Below, piece after piece: positions 45,151 to 57,402 of a DNA stretch of 64,000 nt. Each line of letters begins with the position of its first letter. The stretch's first letter is position 1. A model generated the notes under the pieces. The model did not search any database, was not told the origin of the DNA, and was given only the letters and a program-made list of their open reading frames with translations. The position numbers and the translations under genes were made by a program. The stretch lies in assembly GCA_023014485.1 (NCBI GenBank), contig JAJOZX010007500.1:151501-215500 (forward strand), read 5' to 3'. The DNA comes from Bathynomus jamesi (taxonomy: Eukaryota; Arthropoda; Malacostraca; Isopoda; Cirolanidae).

Positions 45151-47838
45151 CACTGGCCAACAAAATGAAACTTTTTTTCTCATCACAAATATGATCACAC
45201 TTTTCTTAATGCATGTTTCGCGCTGATTCCGAATCTGGTTTTATTGTTTTTCTAGCACGTATAGTTATATAGATACACTGGTTTTGATATTTTTAAGTTT
45301 TTGATATTACTATAAGAAAATTTATGGATGTATAGATCACACTTAGGAATGCTAAACAACAAATACATCATATACCTTATTCAATGTACTTATAAATAAA
45401 GAATATATACATTATTTTATTAAAAGCGCTGTGAGTGTGATTTCCTTTTGTAAATTTGGCCTAGATTGTCACGATACAGCATCCAACAATGGTCCGCCAT
45501 CATGCTTTCATTCCAATATCCTTGGTAGCGCTTCTCCATCATCTGAATATCTTGATGGAAGCGCTCTCCTTGCTCGTCACTCACTGCACCAAGGTTTTCA
45601 GGAAAGAAATCTAAGTGGGAATACAGGAAGTGAATTTTTAACGACATTCGACACTACATTTCTTTGAAGGCATCAAGGAGGTTCTTGACTCCATCCTTAT
45701 ACGCAGGTGACTTGTTGCTTCCAACATCTTACGTATTTCAGGTGTGAGCTTTTACGTCTAGCAGCATTGTGATTCAGGCAACAACGCCGTGCTTTGTGTG
45801 TCAAAAAGATCAGTCCAGTCCAAGAACTTGTTGTGTCAAGTTGGTGTACATTTTTTATGAATTTATAGTTTGCTCAGGTCAGTCAACATGCCTCGACAAT
45901 GTAAGAATGACCCCGACATGTTCTGTTTCGTATGCGGCCAGTTGACAACTAAAACACAGCGACGAAGTATTACAACCGACATTAAGAAAATATACAAGCT
46001 ATACTTTGGTTGCCATCTAGGTGACCAAGATAAACCATGGGCGCCACATCAAATCTGTTCTGGCTGTTCAAATGGATTACGTGATTAGCTTAACAAAAAG
46101 AAAGCTTCAATGCCATTTGCCATACCCATGATATGGAGGGAGCCGAGAGATCATCATGAAGACTGTTATTTTTGTAGTGTGAACTTAATGGGGTTTTCTG
46201 CCAAGAACAAACACCAGATTGTATATCCAAACTTGGATTCAGCACGTAGACCAGTAAAACATGATGAAACATTGCCCATTCCAATTCCCCCAAGTGATAG
46301 GCTAGATTCTATCATAGATGACATGGAAAGTGATGAAGGTGCAACTGGCGTTTCCGGACCATCTACAGAACCAGAGTACACTTTTGAAGGTAGACATTTA
46401 GAGCCTAAAAAGTTAACCCAAGGACAGGTGAATGATCTTGTTAGAGACTTATCGCTGTCTAAAGAGAAATCAGAGCTTCTCGCCTCAAGACTAAAGGAGA
46501 ACAATTTACTTGAGAACAATGTTCGTATTAGTTACTACCGAAAGCGGAATTTTGAATTAACAGCATTCTTTTCAGTAGACGGTCCTCTCTGTTATTGCCA
46601 TGACATCAATGGACTATTTACAGCCATATCTCAGACGTATGTGGCATCTGAGTGGCGCCTCTTTATTGATTCGTCGCAGAGAAGCCTGAAAGCAGTTCTT
46701 TTGCATAATGGTAATATAATGCCATCCATCCCCATTGCCCATTCCGTCCATCTAAAAGAGACATATGACAATATGGATATACTAAGGCAATCAAATACGA
46801 CAGTCATCAATGGAATGTTTGTGGAGATCTAAAAGTTATAGGAATGCTTATGGGTATGCAGTCAGGATTCACAAAATTTTGTTGTTTCCTTTGCCTGTGG
46901 GACAGTCGCGCCACTATAGAACATTACACCAAAAGTGACTGGCCACTTAGGTATACATATGTCCCAGGGATAAGCAATGTCCAGTCTGTCCCTTTAGTGG
47001 ATCCCCAAAAGATCTATCTGCCACCTTTTCACATTAAACTTGGTTTAATGAAGAATTTTGTTAAAGCAATGGGTAAAGTCAATTCTGAAGGGTTCCAATA
47101 CCTTTCAAGGAAATTTCCGAAGGTTACTGCAGCAAAATTGAAGGAAGGAATTTTTGTTCGGCCACAAATAAGGGAGGTTTTGAATGACACTGAATTTGAA
47201 AAAGTCCTAAGTCCGCTGGAATTGAAGGCTTGGCTGGCGTTCAAATGGATATGTGAAAACTTTCTTGGAAGCAACAAGTCACCTGCGTATAAGGATGGAG
47301 TCAAGAACCTCCTTGATGCCTTCAAAGAAATGTAGTGTCGAATGTCGTTAAAAATTCACTTCCTGCATTCCCACTTAGATTTCTTTCCTGAAAACCTTGG
47401 TGCAGTGAGTGACGAGCAAGGAGAGCGCTCCCATCAAGATATTCAGATGATGGAGAAGCGCTACCAAGGATATTGGAATGAAAGCATGATGGCGGACCAT
47501 TGTTGGATGCTGTATCGTGACAATCCAGGCCAAATTTACAAAAGGAAATCACACTCACAGCGCTTTTAATAAATAATATATATATTCTTTATTTATAAGT
47601 ACATTGAATAAGGTATATGATGTATTTGTTGTTTAGCATTCCTAAGTGTGATCTATACATCCATAAATTTTCTTATAACAATATCAAAAACTTAAAAATA
47701 TCAAAACCAGTGTATCTATATAACTATACGTGCTAGAAAACAAATAAAACCAGATTCGGAATCAGCGCGAAAATTGCATTAAGAAAGGTGTGATCATGTT
47801 TGTGATGAGGAAAAAAAGTTTCATTTTGTTGGCCAGTG
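45151..47838 (+). mobile_element. CAC-ended DNA transposon with 520-bp terminal inverted repeats
   Basis: The ends start CACTGGCCAACAAAATGAAAC and are inverted copies over about 518 bp (45151-45668 and 47321-47838). TAATT occurs next to both ends; the best duplication is AATT (45146-45149, 47840-47843) if one terminal A is included. Each arm contains the last 75 codons of the transposase gene, so the left arm is an inverted duplicate of the gene's own 3' end. Same protein family as the element at 2527-4902. Confidence 0.75.
45888..47569 (+). pseudogene. Transposase-like protein of the second CAC-ended element
   Basis: The start MPRQCKNDPDMFCFVCG has the same CxxC zinc-type N-terminus as 2944-4623. 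Lesions are TAG at 46086-46088 (Trp in the relative), a frameshift near 46785 and TAG at 47333-47335. Conserved blocks are YPNLDSARRPV, LRLFIDSSQRSLKAVLLHNG-type, FCCFLCLWDSRA and HLDFFPENLGAVSDEQGER. The last 75 codons lie in the right inverted repeat. Confidence 0.7.
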
Positions 47839-49291
47839 TAATTGAAATAAATAAGATGAATAAACTAAAAAAACACAATAAAATAAACACAATCAAATGT
47901 TGAAATATTAGTATTTTGCCTATTTAAAATGGTTAAATCTGTGTAGTTATATATATGCCTTCATCTTGAAAACTATACGTGCTAGAAACAATCTGAATGC
48001 AGTTTTGGAATCAGCGTGAAAAATCCTATCCAGCCACCACAAATGTTACTCTGATGAAAAATCTTTGTTGACCAGTGTTATTATTATTAAAAGTAGACAT
48101 ATATATAGGTTGTTGAAACTGTGACTGAGTATAGATAGGTTTGCCACCCTGTCATGTAACTAGCTAGAGAACCAATTATCTTTATTATAGGTCACCAGTC
48201 ATATTCCAGAGTTAGGTTTTTGCCCATGCTTGTTTGGCACTGATTATAAGTTGATTAACTCATGTGAGATAGGTTTGCCATAATTGTCAATGTTTATTGT
48301 TATTATTTTTTATGTTGGTTATTTATTATTTATGTGCTTTGATTTCATGAGTAAATTATGTTTTCCAGTGATCAATTATGAAGTCATGATTCCAGTTAAT
48401 GTTTGTGGTTAATTGCCTGTTATGTTGTTATTATTGTGATTAATGGTGCTTGGTGCATGTAACTAATAATCTTGTGTTGTCTAGGCAACCAGTTGGGATT
48501 CAACTCGCGTGGTCCAGATTCATCAGGCTTGGATTGTGAATCCCATCCAGTGGGAGCTACGCAGTTTGTGTCAACCACTGTTGGCCACTAGATCTGCCCT
48601 GAAATCAGGCCTGTGACCCTAACCCCACTAACTAGCCAGCCAATAAAGGAATTGGAACTCAGGTCATAAAAGGGGTGGGTCAAGTTTGGAGGGTAGCTAG
48701 GCTGGGACAAGGGTTAACATTCTGTGCAAGTCATTTCCGGTACTTGTCTCCCACTTGTTTTCTATCCTTTCTGCCAAATCTCACTAAGGGTTATTGGGGT
48801 TCCAGGTGTTTTGCCAAGTGCGATTCATTGCCAGTCCTTTTGTTATGTTTATACTGTCACACTGAATAGTTGTTTATTTCAGATATAATAAAGAGAAAAA
48901 CCCAGTAGTTTACTTCTATTAGATCTACTTTTGAATTCTAGCCCTTTTTTGGACCCTGAGTGGTTGGGTCTCCTACTCAGTGGAGAGTCAGATTGCGACA
49001 CCTGCACTAGGGGAAGTCCTTTACAGTTAATGTGCGAGTCAGACCTGAATAATCTGGAAATAAACCACTGACCAGAGAGGCATTCCTAGATACCAGAGGA
49101 GATTACATCTTTGCCCAGTCGCTTGACTATTCCGAACCCAGAAACGTGAAAAGGTGCTGGGTGGTTCGACAAAACAGATACGTGGGGACTACGGCCTACG
49201 CCGCCACCGCAGCATACTTTTTGGCATCCCCAGCGGGATTAGTTGAGAGATTGGTTGAAGATAGTCAAGTTTAAAAGGGGAACAGGGGAGA
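47839..49291 (+). other. Possible long terminal repeat and leader of the gypsy element
   Basis: No gene. 47970-48020 carries a stretch (AACTATACGTGCTAGAAAC, GGAATCAGCGTGAAAA) related to the inverted repeats of the nested transposon, suggesting an older related insertion. An ATAATAAAG polyadenylation-like signal lies at 48884-48892. The leader before gag holds the first copy of the 39-bp repeat (49176-49214). The primer-binding site is not recognised. Confidence 0.4.
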
Positions 49292-50909
49292 ATGTCTAAT
49301 CCAGAGATGACCCAGAGTATGGATGTTGCTGAAGAAGTTAGTGGACAGCTTGGTGAGGGAGCAGTGGCATCCGCCACCCAATCCCCACTGAGAGATATTG
49401 AGGATCAACTCTTGAATTACCGGTCTACTACTGCTGGTACAACCTCTGACCAGGATGTGTATGCTCTCAGAAGAGTGGCATTGACAGTAGCCACCTGGTT
49501 AGAACAAGTGAGCAGCCCAGAACAGCCCAGGTTTCGAATAGAAGATGGAGCCAATGGCCCTGCTATGAACTGGGGAGAAAAGAGAATGATTGGTCCCTCA
49601 CAGGAGAGTGGTTCATCTGGGACAGAAGCCGAAGACCTCTCAGGCTTCAGAAAGCAAGCCCAGACCAACAGTCAACCAGAGACCTCCTATGAAGTTTCAC
49701 TGAGAGCTTGGGGAGACAAATGGGGAGGATGAACCAGGGACGTTTACCGCAAGAAAGGGGCCCCACCCACCCAGCCAACCACTGCCAACACAGGCAACAG
49801 AGAAGCTCCTGGAACGCCTTGCTAACGCTCTAGAGAAACTAGATGGGTGCCGCTTTCCTCGACCATTGCCATTTGATATATCAGATGGGAGAACATTCGA
49901 AGAATTTAGGAAGGAGTTTGAGGATTATGCTGAGAATACAGTAGCAGGAGGACACAACTACTGGAAAGCAGCATTGCGAGAGAGTCTTATGGGACAGATG
50001 AGAGGGGGCTTTGATTTAACTGACCAACCAGGGATGCCATACGGAGTTGTCAGGAAGAGACTGCAGATTTACTACAGGGAACTCCATTCTACCATGACAA
50101 GAGACAAGCGAGAGGCATTTACTAATGCTCAATTACGACCCAGTGAGACCTTATACCAGTATGCAACCAGGTTAGAAACTGTGTGGATGGCTGCAATGCC
50201 CGAAGTAGAAGTGGATAATTGCCGAGAACTGATTTCAAAATTTCTTAGCACTGTTCCAGATGCATTTTCCGTGAAGGTTGAAGTTGCCCTGGCCACGGCA
50301 CGACTGACGCGTGGAGCTGGGACCCAGTTGAATTGACCAGCAGTGAGAGAATTGGCAGCTAGTGAGAGGGAACCTCCAGGGAAATCTTTAACCTTATCTA
50401 GACCTCTCCCCAGCCTGCAGGAGGCCTGGAACATAGGAATATCTCCTTTGGTACCCCAACCACCACCAGCTGGCCAGAATACAAGGTCAGTTAGTGATCA
50501 AGGTCAGCCCCAAAGGAACCCAAACCAACAAAATCACCAGTCTCACCCTCAGTTGTGGGCCCTGCAGCAGGGTTCAGGGCCAGCCAGCCATCTAACCACC
50601 CCTCCACCACCACCACCATCTGATCGTCCCTGGGTGAGCTGTAATTACTGTGAAAGGAGAGGTCACCTGGAACGGGATTGTCGTCGGCGTTTAGGAGTGT
50701 GTTTGCGGTGTGGTGAACGGGATCATTGGGTGTCACGATGCCCTTACCCACCTAATGGGTATGGTCATAGCCAGCGATCACGCCAGCAGAGAAGGCCCAG
50801 TTCAAGAGCACCGAGTCCTACCATCTCAAGGGAACCATTTCCTGGGCCTAACCAGACCAGCCCACGAGGGACTGAGCCAAATCAAGAACTGAGCCCTTTA
50901 AACCAGTGA
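49292..50909 (+). pseudogene. gag: Gypsy Gag
   Basis: Structural polyprotein of the retroelement. 49292-49732 is the N-terminal region. 49866-50336 is the capsid-like region (FRKEFEDYAEN, LRESLMGQM, REAFTNAQLRPSETLYQYA, typical of Ty3/gypsy capsids). 50343-50909 is a proline-rich region with two CCHC zinc knuckles: CNYCERRGHLERDC and CLRCGERDHWVSRC (50640-50740). A frameshift near 49740 and a stop at 50334-50336 interrupt it. Confidence 0.75.
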
Positions 50910-52097
50910 GCTCTGAGGCCAGAGGGGAACCCCCAGAGCTCCTAGCAGGACGAATAGTGCCCCTAACTAGTGGCCCAATACCAGAACAAGAATTTATGGG
51001 GGAAGTACAGATGGGGGCAGATCCATTGTGTGTCAACCCAGTTTTGCCTGTGAGAATGAATGCGAGTGCAGTTCCTTTTGTCCCCCAGAGATATGAGGCA
51101 ACAGAGCTTTTCCCATTTTTTGGTGGGAGGAATGAATCATTGATTGTGAATCCTGGTACTGATTGTCCTGATAGGTCCCCAGTTAGTTGCGAACCTGCTA
51201 GTAGTAACCTAGGGTATCCAGGTCCATTTGGTCTGGATGAGAGTGTAAATATTCCTGAAGAGTCTGATAGGGAGCAACCCCCTGATCAGAATAATGAACC
51301 CGAAGCTGATGCTCCCAAAACGTATTTGATAAATAGTAATGTTTTTGACAGTGATGGGTTGGATGAGGAGATGTCTGGAGTTAGCACCTCAATCTTTACT
51401 GAAGGTGGATATACGGATTGAACATTCGGAGAACTACTTGGCAGTACTTGATTCCGGAGCTACAGTTGGAATCCTGGATTACTCAGTGGTAGAGGAACTG
51501 GAGTTAACTCCAGAGATGCAGAGCTGTAACCTGAGGATTCGAGGGATTGGAGTGAACAACCATGTTAAACCACTGGGAGTGGTTACGCTGGGGTTATCAA
51601 TTCATGGAGTGGAAATGGAGCCTGTTCTGTTTGCAGTGGTCAAAAGGTTGAAGTTCCCAGTTGTATTGGGAATGAATTTTCTTGTTGAAAACAGTCTCGG
51701 AGTTAATGTGAAAAGAAAAAGGATAACACGAGCTTATAAAGATGGGCATATGGAGGAAATTTACTTGAGGAGTGAGAATGCACCATGTAGAAGGGTGATC
51801 CGGAATGTTTCCTGTTATGCATCAGCCGATGTGAAATTAAGTACCTGCAAATATCACAGAGTTCCTGTACAGTTTGCTTGCTTGAATGTAATTGAAGGTG
51901 AAGGAAGACTGGAGTACTGTTTTGAGGATGATGATGGAGACCCCCGACTCCAGGGGAAAGTGTATGGTCACCCTGGGTTAGTGGATGGATTGGCTGGGAT
52001 GACAGAAGTGTTGGTAATGAAGCTGACCCCAGAAGAACAGAGAATCAAGGCGGGTGAACGGATAGGGACTATAAGATCAATAGTCTACGAAGAATAA
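50906..52097 (+). pseudogene. Gypsy Gag-Pol linker and retropepsin
   Basis: 50906-51421 is an acidic linker that changes frame near 51400. 51420-52097 contains a retropepsin-like aspartic protease with VLDSGATVGILD (about 51450) and FPVVLGMNFL (about 51655-51685). These are the catalytic Asp-Ser-Gly and the later hydrophobic-Gly motif. It would process the polyprotein. Confidence 0.7.
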
Positions 52098-52133
52098 CTG
52101 GACTTTACAGTAGCTGAAAGTGAGAGAATTGAG

Positions 52134-54983
52134 GTGTTCATGACTGGAGCCCAAGCTGAACAACCAGGCTGGACAGAAGAACGCCTACGGACCGAAATAA
52201 CCATGTCACCAGAGTTGAAGTTCGAAGAGAGGGAGAAGGTCTTACAAATGTTGGCGCGCTGGGAGAAAGTGTTGAGTCAAGGGGATGATGATGTAGGTTT
52301 TGTGAATTGTGTACCGCACCGGATAGAGTTGTATAATGATACCCCTATCCGACAACGACCCCGTAGATTCCCAGAACCATTCGCAGAAGCGGTGGAAGCC
52401 CAGTGCCAGGAATTACTGTTGCTTGATATCATAGAACCTAGCATTTCCCCATGGAGTTCGCCTGTTGTCCCTATCCGGAAGAAGGATGGTTCAATTAGAA
52501 TGTGTGTTGACTATCGAAAATTGAATGAAGTGACCACATCAGACCGATTTCCAATGCCCAACTTAACGGATGCAGTTTTTAGTCTTAATGGAACCTGTTA
52601 CTTCACTTCCCTAGACATGGTCCGAGGTTATTATCAAATGCCAATTGCCGAAGAGAGCCGAGAGAGCACTGCTTTTTCAACCACCAGAGGGCATTGGCAG
52701 TTTAAGTGACTGAGTTTTGGATTAAAGAATGCTCCTGCTAGTTTCCAACGGATGGTACAAGAAGTGTTACATGGTTTTCCAAGAAGTAGAGTTATCATCT
52801 ACATTGATGATATCCTAATAATGGGCGAGTCGTTCGAAGAACATCTTCAACTGGTAGATAAAGTCCTGTATACTCTGGAGAAGTCTGGCATAAAGGTCAA
52901 ACCTGTGAAATGTTAGTGGTTCCAACCTGAGGTTTCATTTTTGGGACACTTGGTTGGGAGAGAAGGTTTGCGGAAATCCCCCGAATATATGCAGAAGGTG
53001 CACGAGTTTCCAAAACCAGAAACTGTTCGACAGATGAGAGAATTTCTGGGTTTAGTGAATTTCCAGAGAAAGTTTGTACCAGATTGTTCAGTGATAACAA
53101 GTCCTTTGTCTCGTTTAACTGGAGGTAGATCGAGAGAAAGATTGAAATGGACACTGGAGATGGACAAGGCTTTTACGACAGTGAAAGAGGCCTTGGTTAA
53201 GGAAGTGCAACTGTCCTATCCAGATTACAGACTTGAAGCTGAAAAATTGGAACTGTATGTGGATGCTTCCGGGGTTGGTGCTGGTGCTTGTTTGGGACAA
53301 CAACAGAATGGTGATTTTAAGGTGATTGCTTACGCATCAATGACCTTTTCCAATGCCCAGAGAATGTACTCGGTTATAGAACGGGAGTTGGCAGCCCTAA
53401 GATGGGGTGTGAAGACATTTCGCCCATTTCTATATGGTGTGCCTTTTGTACTGTATACGGACCATCAACCATTGGAATACCTGAGCAACATGAAGATTGT
53501 TGACAGTAGATTGGCCCGAACTTATGAAGATCTCGCTGACTTTGAGTTTGAAATTCGATATCGCCCTGGGACTGAGAATGGAGCTGCAGATGCATTGTCA
53601 CGAATAACACCTGCTGGGAGTGACCAACTGGAGAAGATAGAACACGTCACTAATCGCTTACCACCTGGACTGCGAGTACTCATGAAAGTTGATGGAGGTG
53701 GTGATTCGTTGTTTATTAGCCTAGTACAAGTGTTGCAGGATCATTATTACGAGCATGGGCCACCTTGGAATCCTCCCCAACACCGATTGGAATTACGGAG
53801 AGAGCTGATGGATGAATTGATCACCTTTCCCAAGAGGTATCGCCTGTCAAATAATGCCCGCCGCATAAAAGACCTGAAGATGATGAGACAACCTGGAGTA
53901 TTGGTAACTCCAGAAGTACTGTTAGCCGCAAGCCATTGTTATTCCTTGAGGGTTTGGGTTCACTATGGTGTAAAGCCAGTTGTGTACGTTATGGATGTAA
54001 CTGTCCCTGATACCCCAGAAAGAAGGGTCCATTTGCAGTGTATATCTGGAGTACATTACAATCCACTGATAGCACACAAGTGGTTTGCTGAGCCAGCAGA
54101 GTTGATGGTGGAACAGGTGGACACTATGGAGCAGGAAACTGGCCAGGAGGTAGCGGGAAAAAGTGATATAGAGCAGTGTGAAGGGAATTTGTTACTGCAG
54201 AATCCAGATCGGGAAGCCAGGGGTGAAAGGGTCACTTGTGGACACCAGGGAGGACCCGTTGCTTGGACTTGGGTACAGTTGGGTGCAGTCAATTACTGTG
54301 CTATGTTGGATTCAGGAGCAGAGATTAGCTTAGTATCCGAGTCAGTGGTCAAGAGTTTAAAAGCGAGAGAAGAGGAAGAAGTATCAGTACAGCCTTGCCA
54401 GATAATCTTGACTGGGATTGGTGTGAAATTGGTACCCTGTCAAGGACTAGTAAAATTGACTATTCAGGGTAGAGATGAAAAGATCCAACTACCTTTTGCA
54501 GTAGCCCCAGAGAATAGTCTCCCGTACTGTTTCTTGTTAGGTTCAAACTATCTAATTATGGCTGACATTGAAATGAAGTTTGATGTAGCTGCATGGTCAT
54601 ATGGAGACCCAGAGTTAGTGGAATGTTTTGGAGTAGAGGCGCTAGAGGAGGCAGCATGCATGGAGGAAGAGGTACCAGACATCGAAGCAGAGGAGCCAGA
54701 GTTGGGTTCAGTATTTGAGGAAGGCAAGAAGTGGATAGTGAACCGAGAGTTGCTTGACTCAGAATCAGTGATTCTAATGCAAAAACGGAACCGATTGTTG
54801 CGACAGGTGCATGGACTATTGGCCCAGTCAAAGCCCCTACCGGAGGGCAAACCTGCCTTGAGGCAGTTTAAGCGGAACTGGCGGGAATTACAGTTAAGGA
54901 GTGGGGTGATAGTACATCAAAGTAGGACTGGGTATATTATATTAGATACGTGGGGACTACGGCCTACGCCGCCACCGCAGCAG
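52134..54983 (+). pseudogene. pol: Gypsy Pol: RT, RNase H, OTU-like domain, second retropepsin-like domain
   Basis: One frame with two stops (TGA 52707-52709, TAG 52914-52916). RT: SPWSSPVVPIRKKDGSIRMC, FTSLDMVRGYYQ, LSFGLKNAPASFQ and the YIDD box (about 52800). RNase H: LYVDASGVGAGACLGQ, ERELAALRWG, YTDHQPLEYL, GAADALSR (53250-53605). Then an OTU-like fold: GGGDSLFISL (53693-53722, Ser where OTU proteases have the catalytic Cys) to GVHYNPLI (54049-54072, His kept). A second aspartic protease motif follows, CAMLDSGAEISLV (about 54297-54335). The frame runs into Polinton sequence at 54984. No integrase HHCC or DDE core remains. Confidence 0.75.
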
Positions 54984-55652
54984 TACCCCTTTCTAAAACC
55001 TCGTTAGGTGTTGTCCCAATCGCGCGATGGTGTGAACGGTTGTATGACGAGACCAATGATTCCAGAATGTTTATATATCTGTACGTGTTTTTATGTGTAA
55101 AATAGCGATGCATGCGTTCCTTTATGGTACGTTGATCTCTTTCAGCTAAAGAGGCCTTATGTATAGAATTGCTAGTGAAGTAACTGATATTAAACTCTGT
55201 CAGCATGTTCTGAAAAGCTCGGCCTATAAATTTTTTCCACATATCCGTTCAAAAATAGCCAGGAATCCTGTTTTCTTTCAACATCAGCGTTTTAGTAGCT
55301 TTAGCACTGTTTCAGGCGATTTATTTTTCAGGAGAATTAACAACAGGTATTTAGAGAATACATCTATTATCAACAGGATGTAGCAGTAACCACCATTATA
55401 CAATGAATATCTTTGCATGTCTGTTAAATCCGCCTGCCAAATAGAGTCAATCGATGCCGCTGTTGTCTTGGCTGTTTTAAACCTTTTTCTCACCGGCTTT
55501 TGTAGTGTATAAGCATCCTGCTCCCACAAAAACCTCTCAACATCATTTTTCCCTACTCCCTCATCATAAACACCTCTATACAGTCTACCAATACCGCCGT
55601 AAGAGGCTGGATTAGAAATGTCATAATTGCGTTTTCTTAATATGTTAGCCAT
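54984..55652 (-). pseudogene. Polinton 2 integrase, catalytic part
   Basis: It starts at 55652 (MANILRKRNYDISNPASYGG). The two catalytic Asp regions are QADLTDMQRY (about 55435) and LIIDVFSKYL (about 55365). A frameshift near 55285 follows. The Glu region (SLAERDQRTIKER, about 55150-55110) is readable, then TTPNEVLERG at the retroelement boundary. C-terminal part at 44478-44899. Confidence 0.75.
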
Positions 55653-55679
55653 TTACGTATTTTAGAGGCACGCGGGGAG

Positions 55680-56395
55680 GGTTGACCGTTGTTGTTTGGC
55701 CTCTTCTTTCTCCGCTTCAGAGATGCTACCGCAGGGGTGATGCCGTGCTCAATTGTGGGACATGCGAGACTTGTCCCAAGTCTTTTAACCTGTTCAGATT
55801 TCCTATCAATGTTTTGGGGACATTTATTTGTTGTAGGCTTGCTTTAGTATGCTTCCATCCTGATGGTGAGGGCTTATCCCACTTTCTCACCAGGTCATGG
55901 ACGATGTCAACGATATTCGATCCCTGTACCCTTCTTCCTTCAACAATGACCTCGCTTATATCGGTCCACTCTATACTGGGGTCCTCACTCAATAGATTTT
56001 ATAGACTTAAGCCTTTATTCCTCAACGTATGTGGGAGACTGCTTTTTAATACATGTTCGATATGTTGTGGGGTCGAACCGTTATACTTTGACTGGTCATC
56101 TATATCATCGACCCCAGGCCCTATGCTACCATGCTCAACGTTGCCTGGGCTGTGCCTAATAACCATGGCGACCTCTGTCGGACTCATAATTTTCGTACTC
56201 ATAAAGAAATTTCTGCAGAGCTTCTTGGTATAAGATTCTTTTCTCATCAGGTGACTTTTCACTGTTTAATAGGTCTAACAATTCACTTTCCATTCTTTTA
56301 AGCCTGCTTTTACCGGGTTCTAGAACCGTATCTGGACTCTTTGAGCTTTGCAGTGAAGCATACACCTCGTGCAGAATCACGACTACTTTCTTCAT
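55680..56395 (-). pseudogene. Conserved Polinton protein of unknown function, copy 2
   Basis: The start is 56395 (MKKVVVILHEVYASLQSS). The frame is open past the site broken in copy 1, then shifts near 56190 and 55995. The IVDIVHDLVRKWDKPSPSGW core (about 55915-55857) is shared with copy 1. Confidence 0.6.
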
Positions 56396-56397
56396 TA

Positions 56398-56718
56398 TAT
56401 TAATCTAGTTAGTAAAGCCCCCAAAACTGAAAATAAGATGGGGAGGAATGAACCCCCTCTTTGTACAATAATTCGGTTTTTTTTACCCACAGTTTAACTT
56501 TTACGAGCGAGTGTATGTATTATGTTCTTGTAACGGCATAGGCGAGCCTTCTGAGGGGGTTTCATTGGTACATTACATTTTATAACATTAAGACAGATTT
56601 CACAGATGCATTTTAAAAAGAGGGAGTCGATATTTTTAACAAACAACTGTTGCATTTCCAGGGGTAGTCGATGATAGATTTTTATTAATTCATGGTATTT
56701 CTTTAGCTTCTTTGTCAT
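56398..56718 (-). pseudogene. Small hydrophobic-tailed Polinton protein, copy 2
   Basis: Homologue of 20868-21191. Open from MTKKLKKYHELIKIYHRLP to about residue 74, then shifted in a T-rich stretch near 56475-56490. The tail-encoding bases continue to about 56398. Confidence 0.6.
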
Positions 56719-57331
56719 TCTAGAATATACACCATTTCAGGCTCGTTTGGGAATATATTCGTTCTTAAAAGCACCCTGAACGTGTTTCGTGGGAGAAGGT
56801 CGCAAAGCAAATATCCGTAAAGTTGACTTGTAGCTTCTTTATAAACTTCCAAAAACTCCTTACCCTGATTCGGGAACATTTGACTGGCTAATACCCCAAT
56901 TTGTGACACATCTCTACGTTGTGCGAATAAAACTAGATATTGTATATTTAACGGCACATCGCGCATGTATCTATTTTTGAAAAATAGATTATGATTGATG
57001 AAGAATACGCTTATGTTAAGATGGTGGGAGAACACTGTAAATGTCTCGGCAAACGTTTGATCCCTTTCTAACATGAGATCGTGAATTACAATAACTGTAT
57101 ATATGTCATATACACCTTTGTGGAACAAAATATCATCTTGGTACTCGTTGAATACTGACTGGTATGTCGAATAGCACCATATGACTTTTTGCACAAATTT
57201 TGAGAACATCTCCCCCTTATCTTTAATGATTTTAAGCATAAATACAGTTCTACCACAACCTGTAGGGCCAGATATAATACATGTGGACGGGCTCGTGAAC
57301 CTGAATTTTCTACAGAATCCATCTCTAACAC
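56715..57331 (-). pseudogene. Polinton 2 packaging ATPase
   Basis: It starts near 57331 or 57322, with a missing A in the first codons that shifts the frame before Walker A. Walker A reads GPTGCGRT (Lys to Arg, about 57265) and Walker B reads TVIVIHD (Asp to His, about 57085). Both essential residues are changed. The C-terminal two thirds (57239-56715, 174 aa) stay open. Overlaps the next gene start by four bases as in copy 1. Confidence 0.75.
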
Positions 57332-57402
57332 GTCACACTCCTAAGTGGAACATTTACAAAATATAATAAAATTTTATGTGATGTTCCTTATATTCTACAG
57401 TC

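Larger units (their letters stand above)
44900..54983 (+). mobile_element. 3'-truncated Ty3/gypsy-type retroelement in Polinton 2 integrase
   Basis: The 21-bp sequence TACCCCTTTCTAAAACCTCG(T) flanks it (44879-44899 and 54984-55004), and the integrase gene is collinear with copy 1 once it is removed. From the left: a possible long terminal repeat starting TGTGGGGGTTGTG (44902; polyadenylation signal near 48888), leader, gag, protease, RT, RNase H, OTU-like domain and a second protease-like domain. The integrase and 3' terminal repeat are missing. A 39-bp direct repeat (49176-49214, 54944-54982) links the leader with the right end. A CAC-ended transposon is nested at 45151-47838. Confidence 0.75.

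Noticed and set aside
47322..47558. Minus-strand frame identical to a plus-strand frame at 45431-45667
   Set aside because: It is the antisense of the transposase 3' end; the identity reflects the inverted repeats of the transposon.
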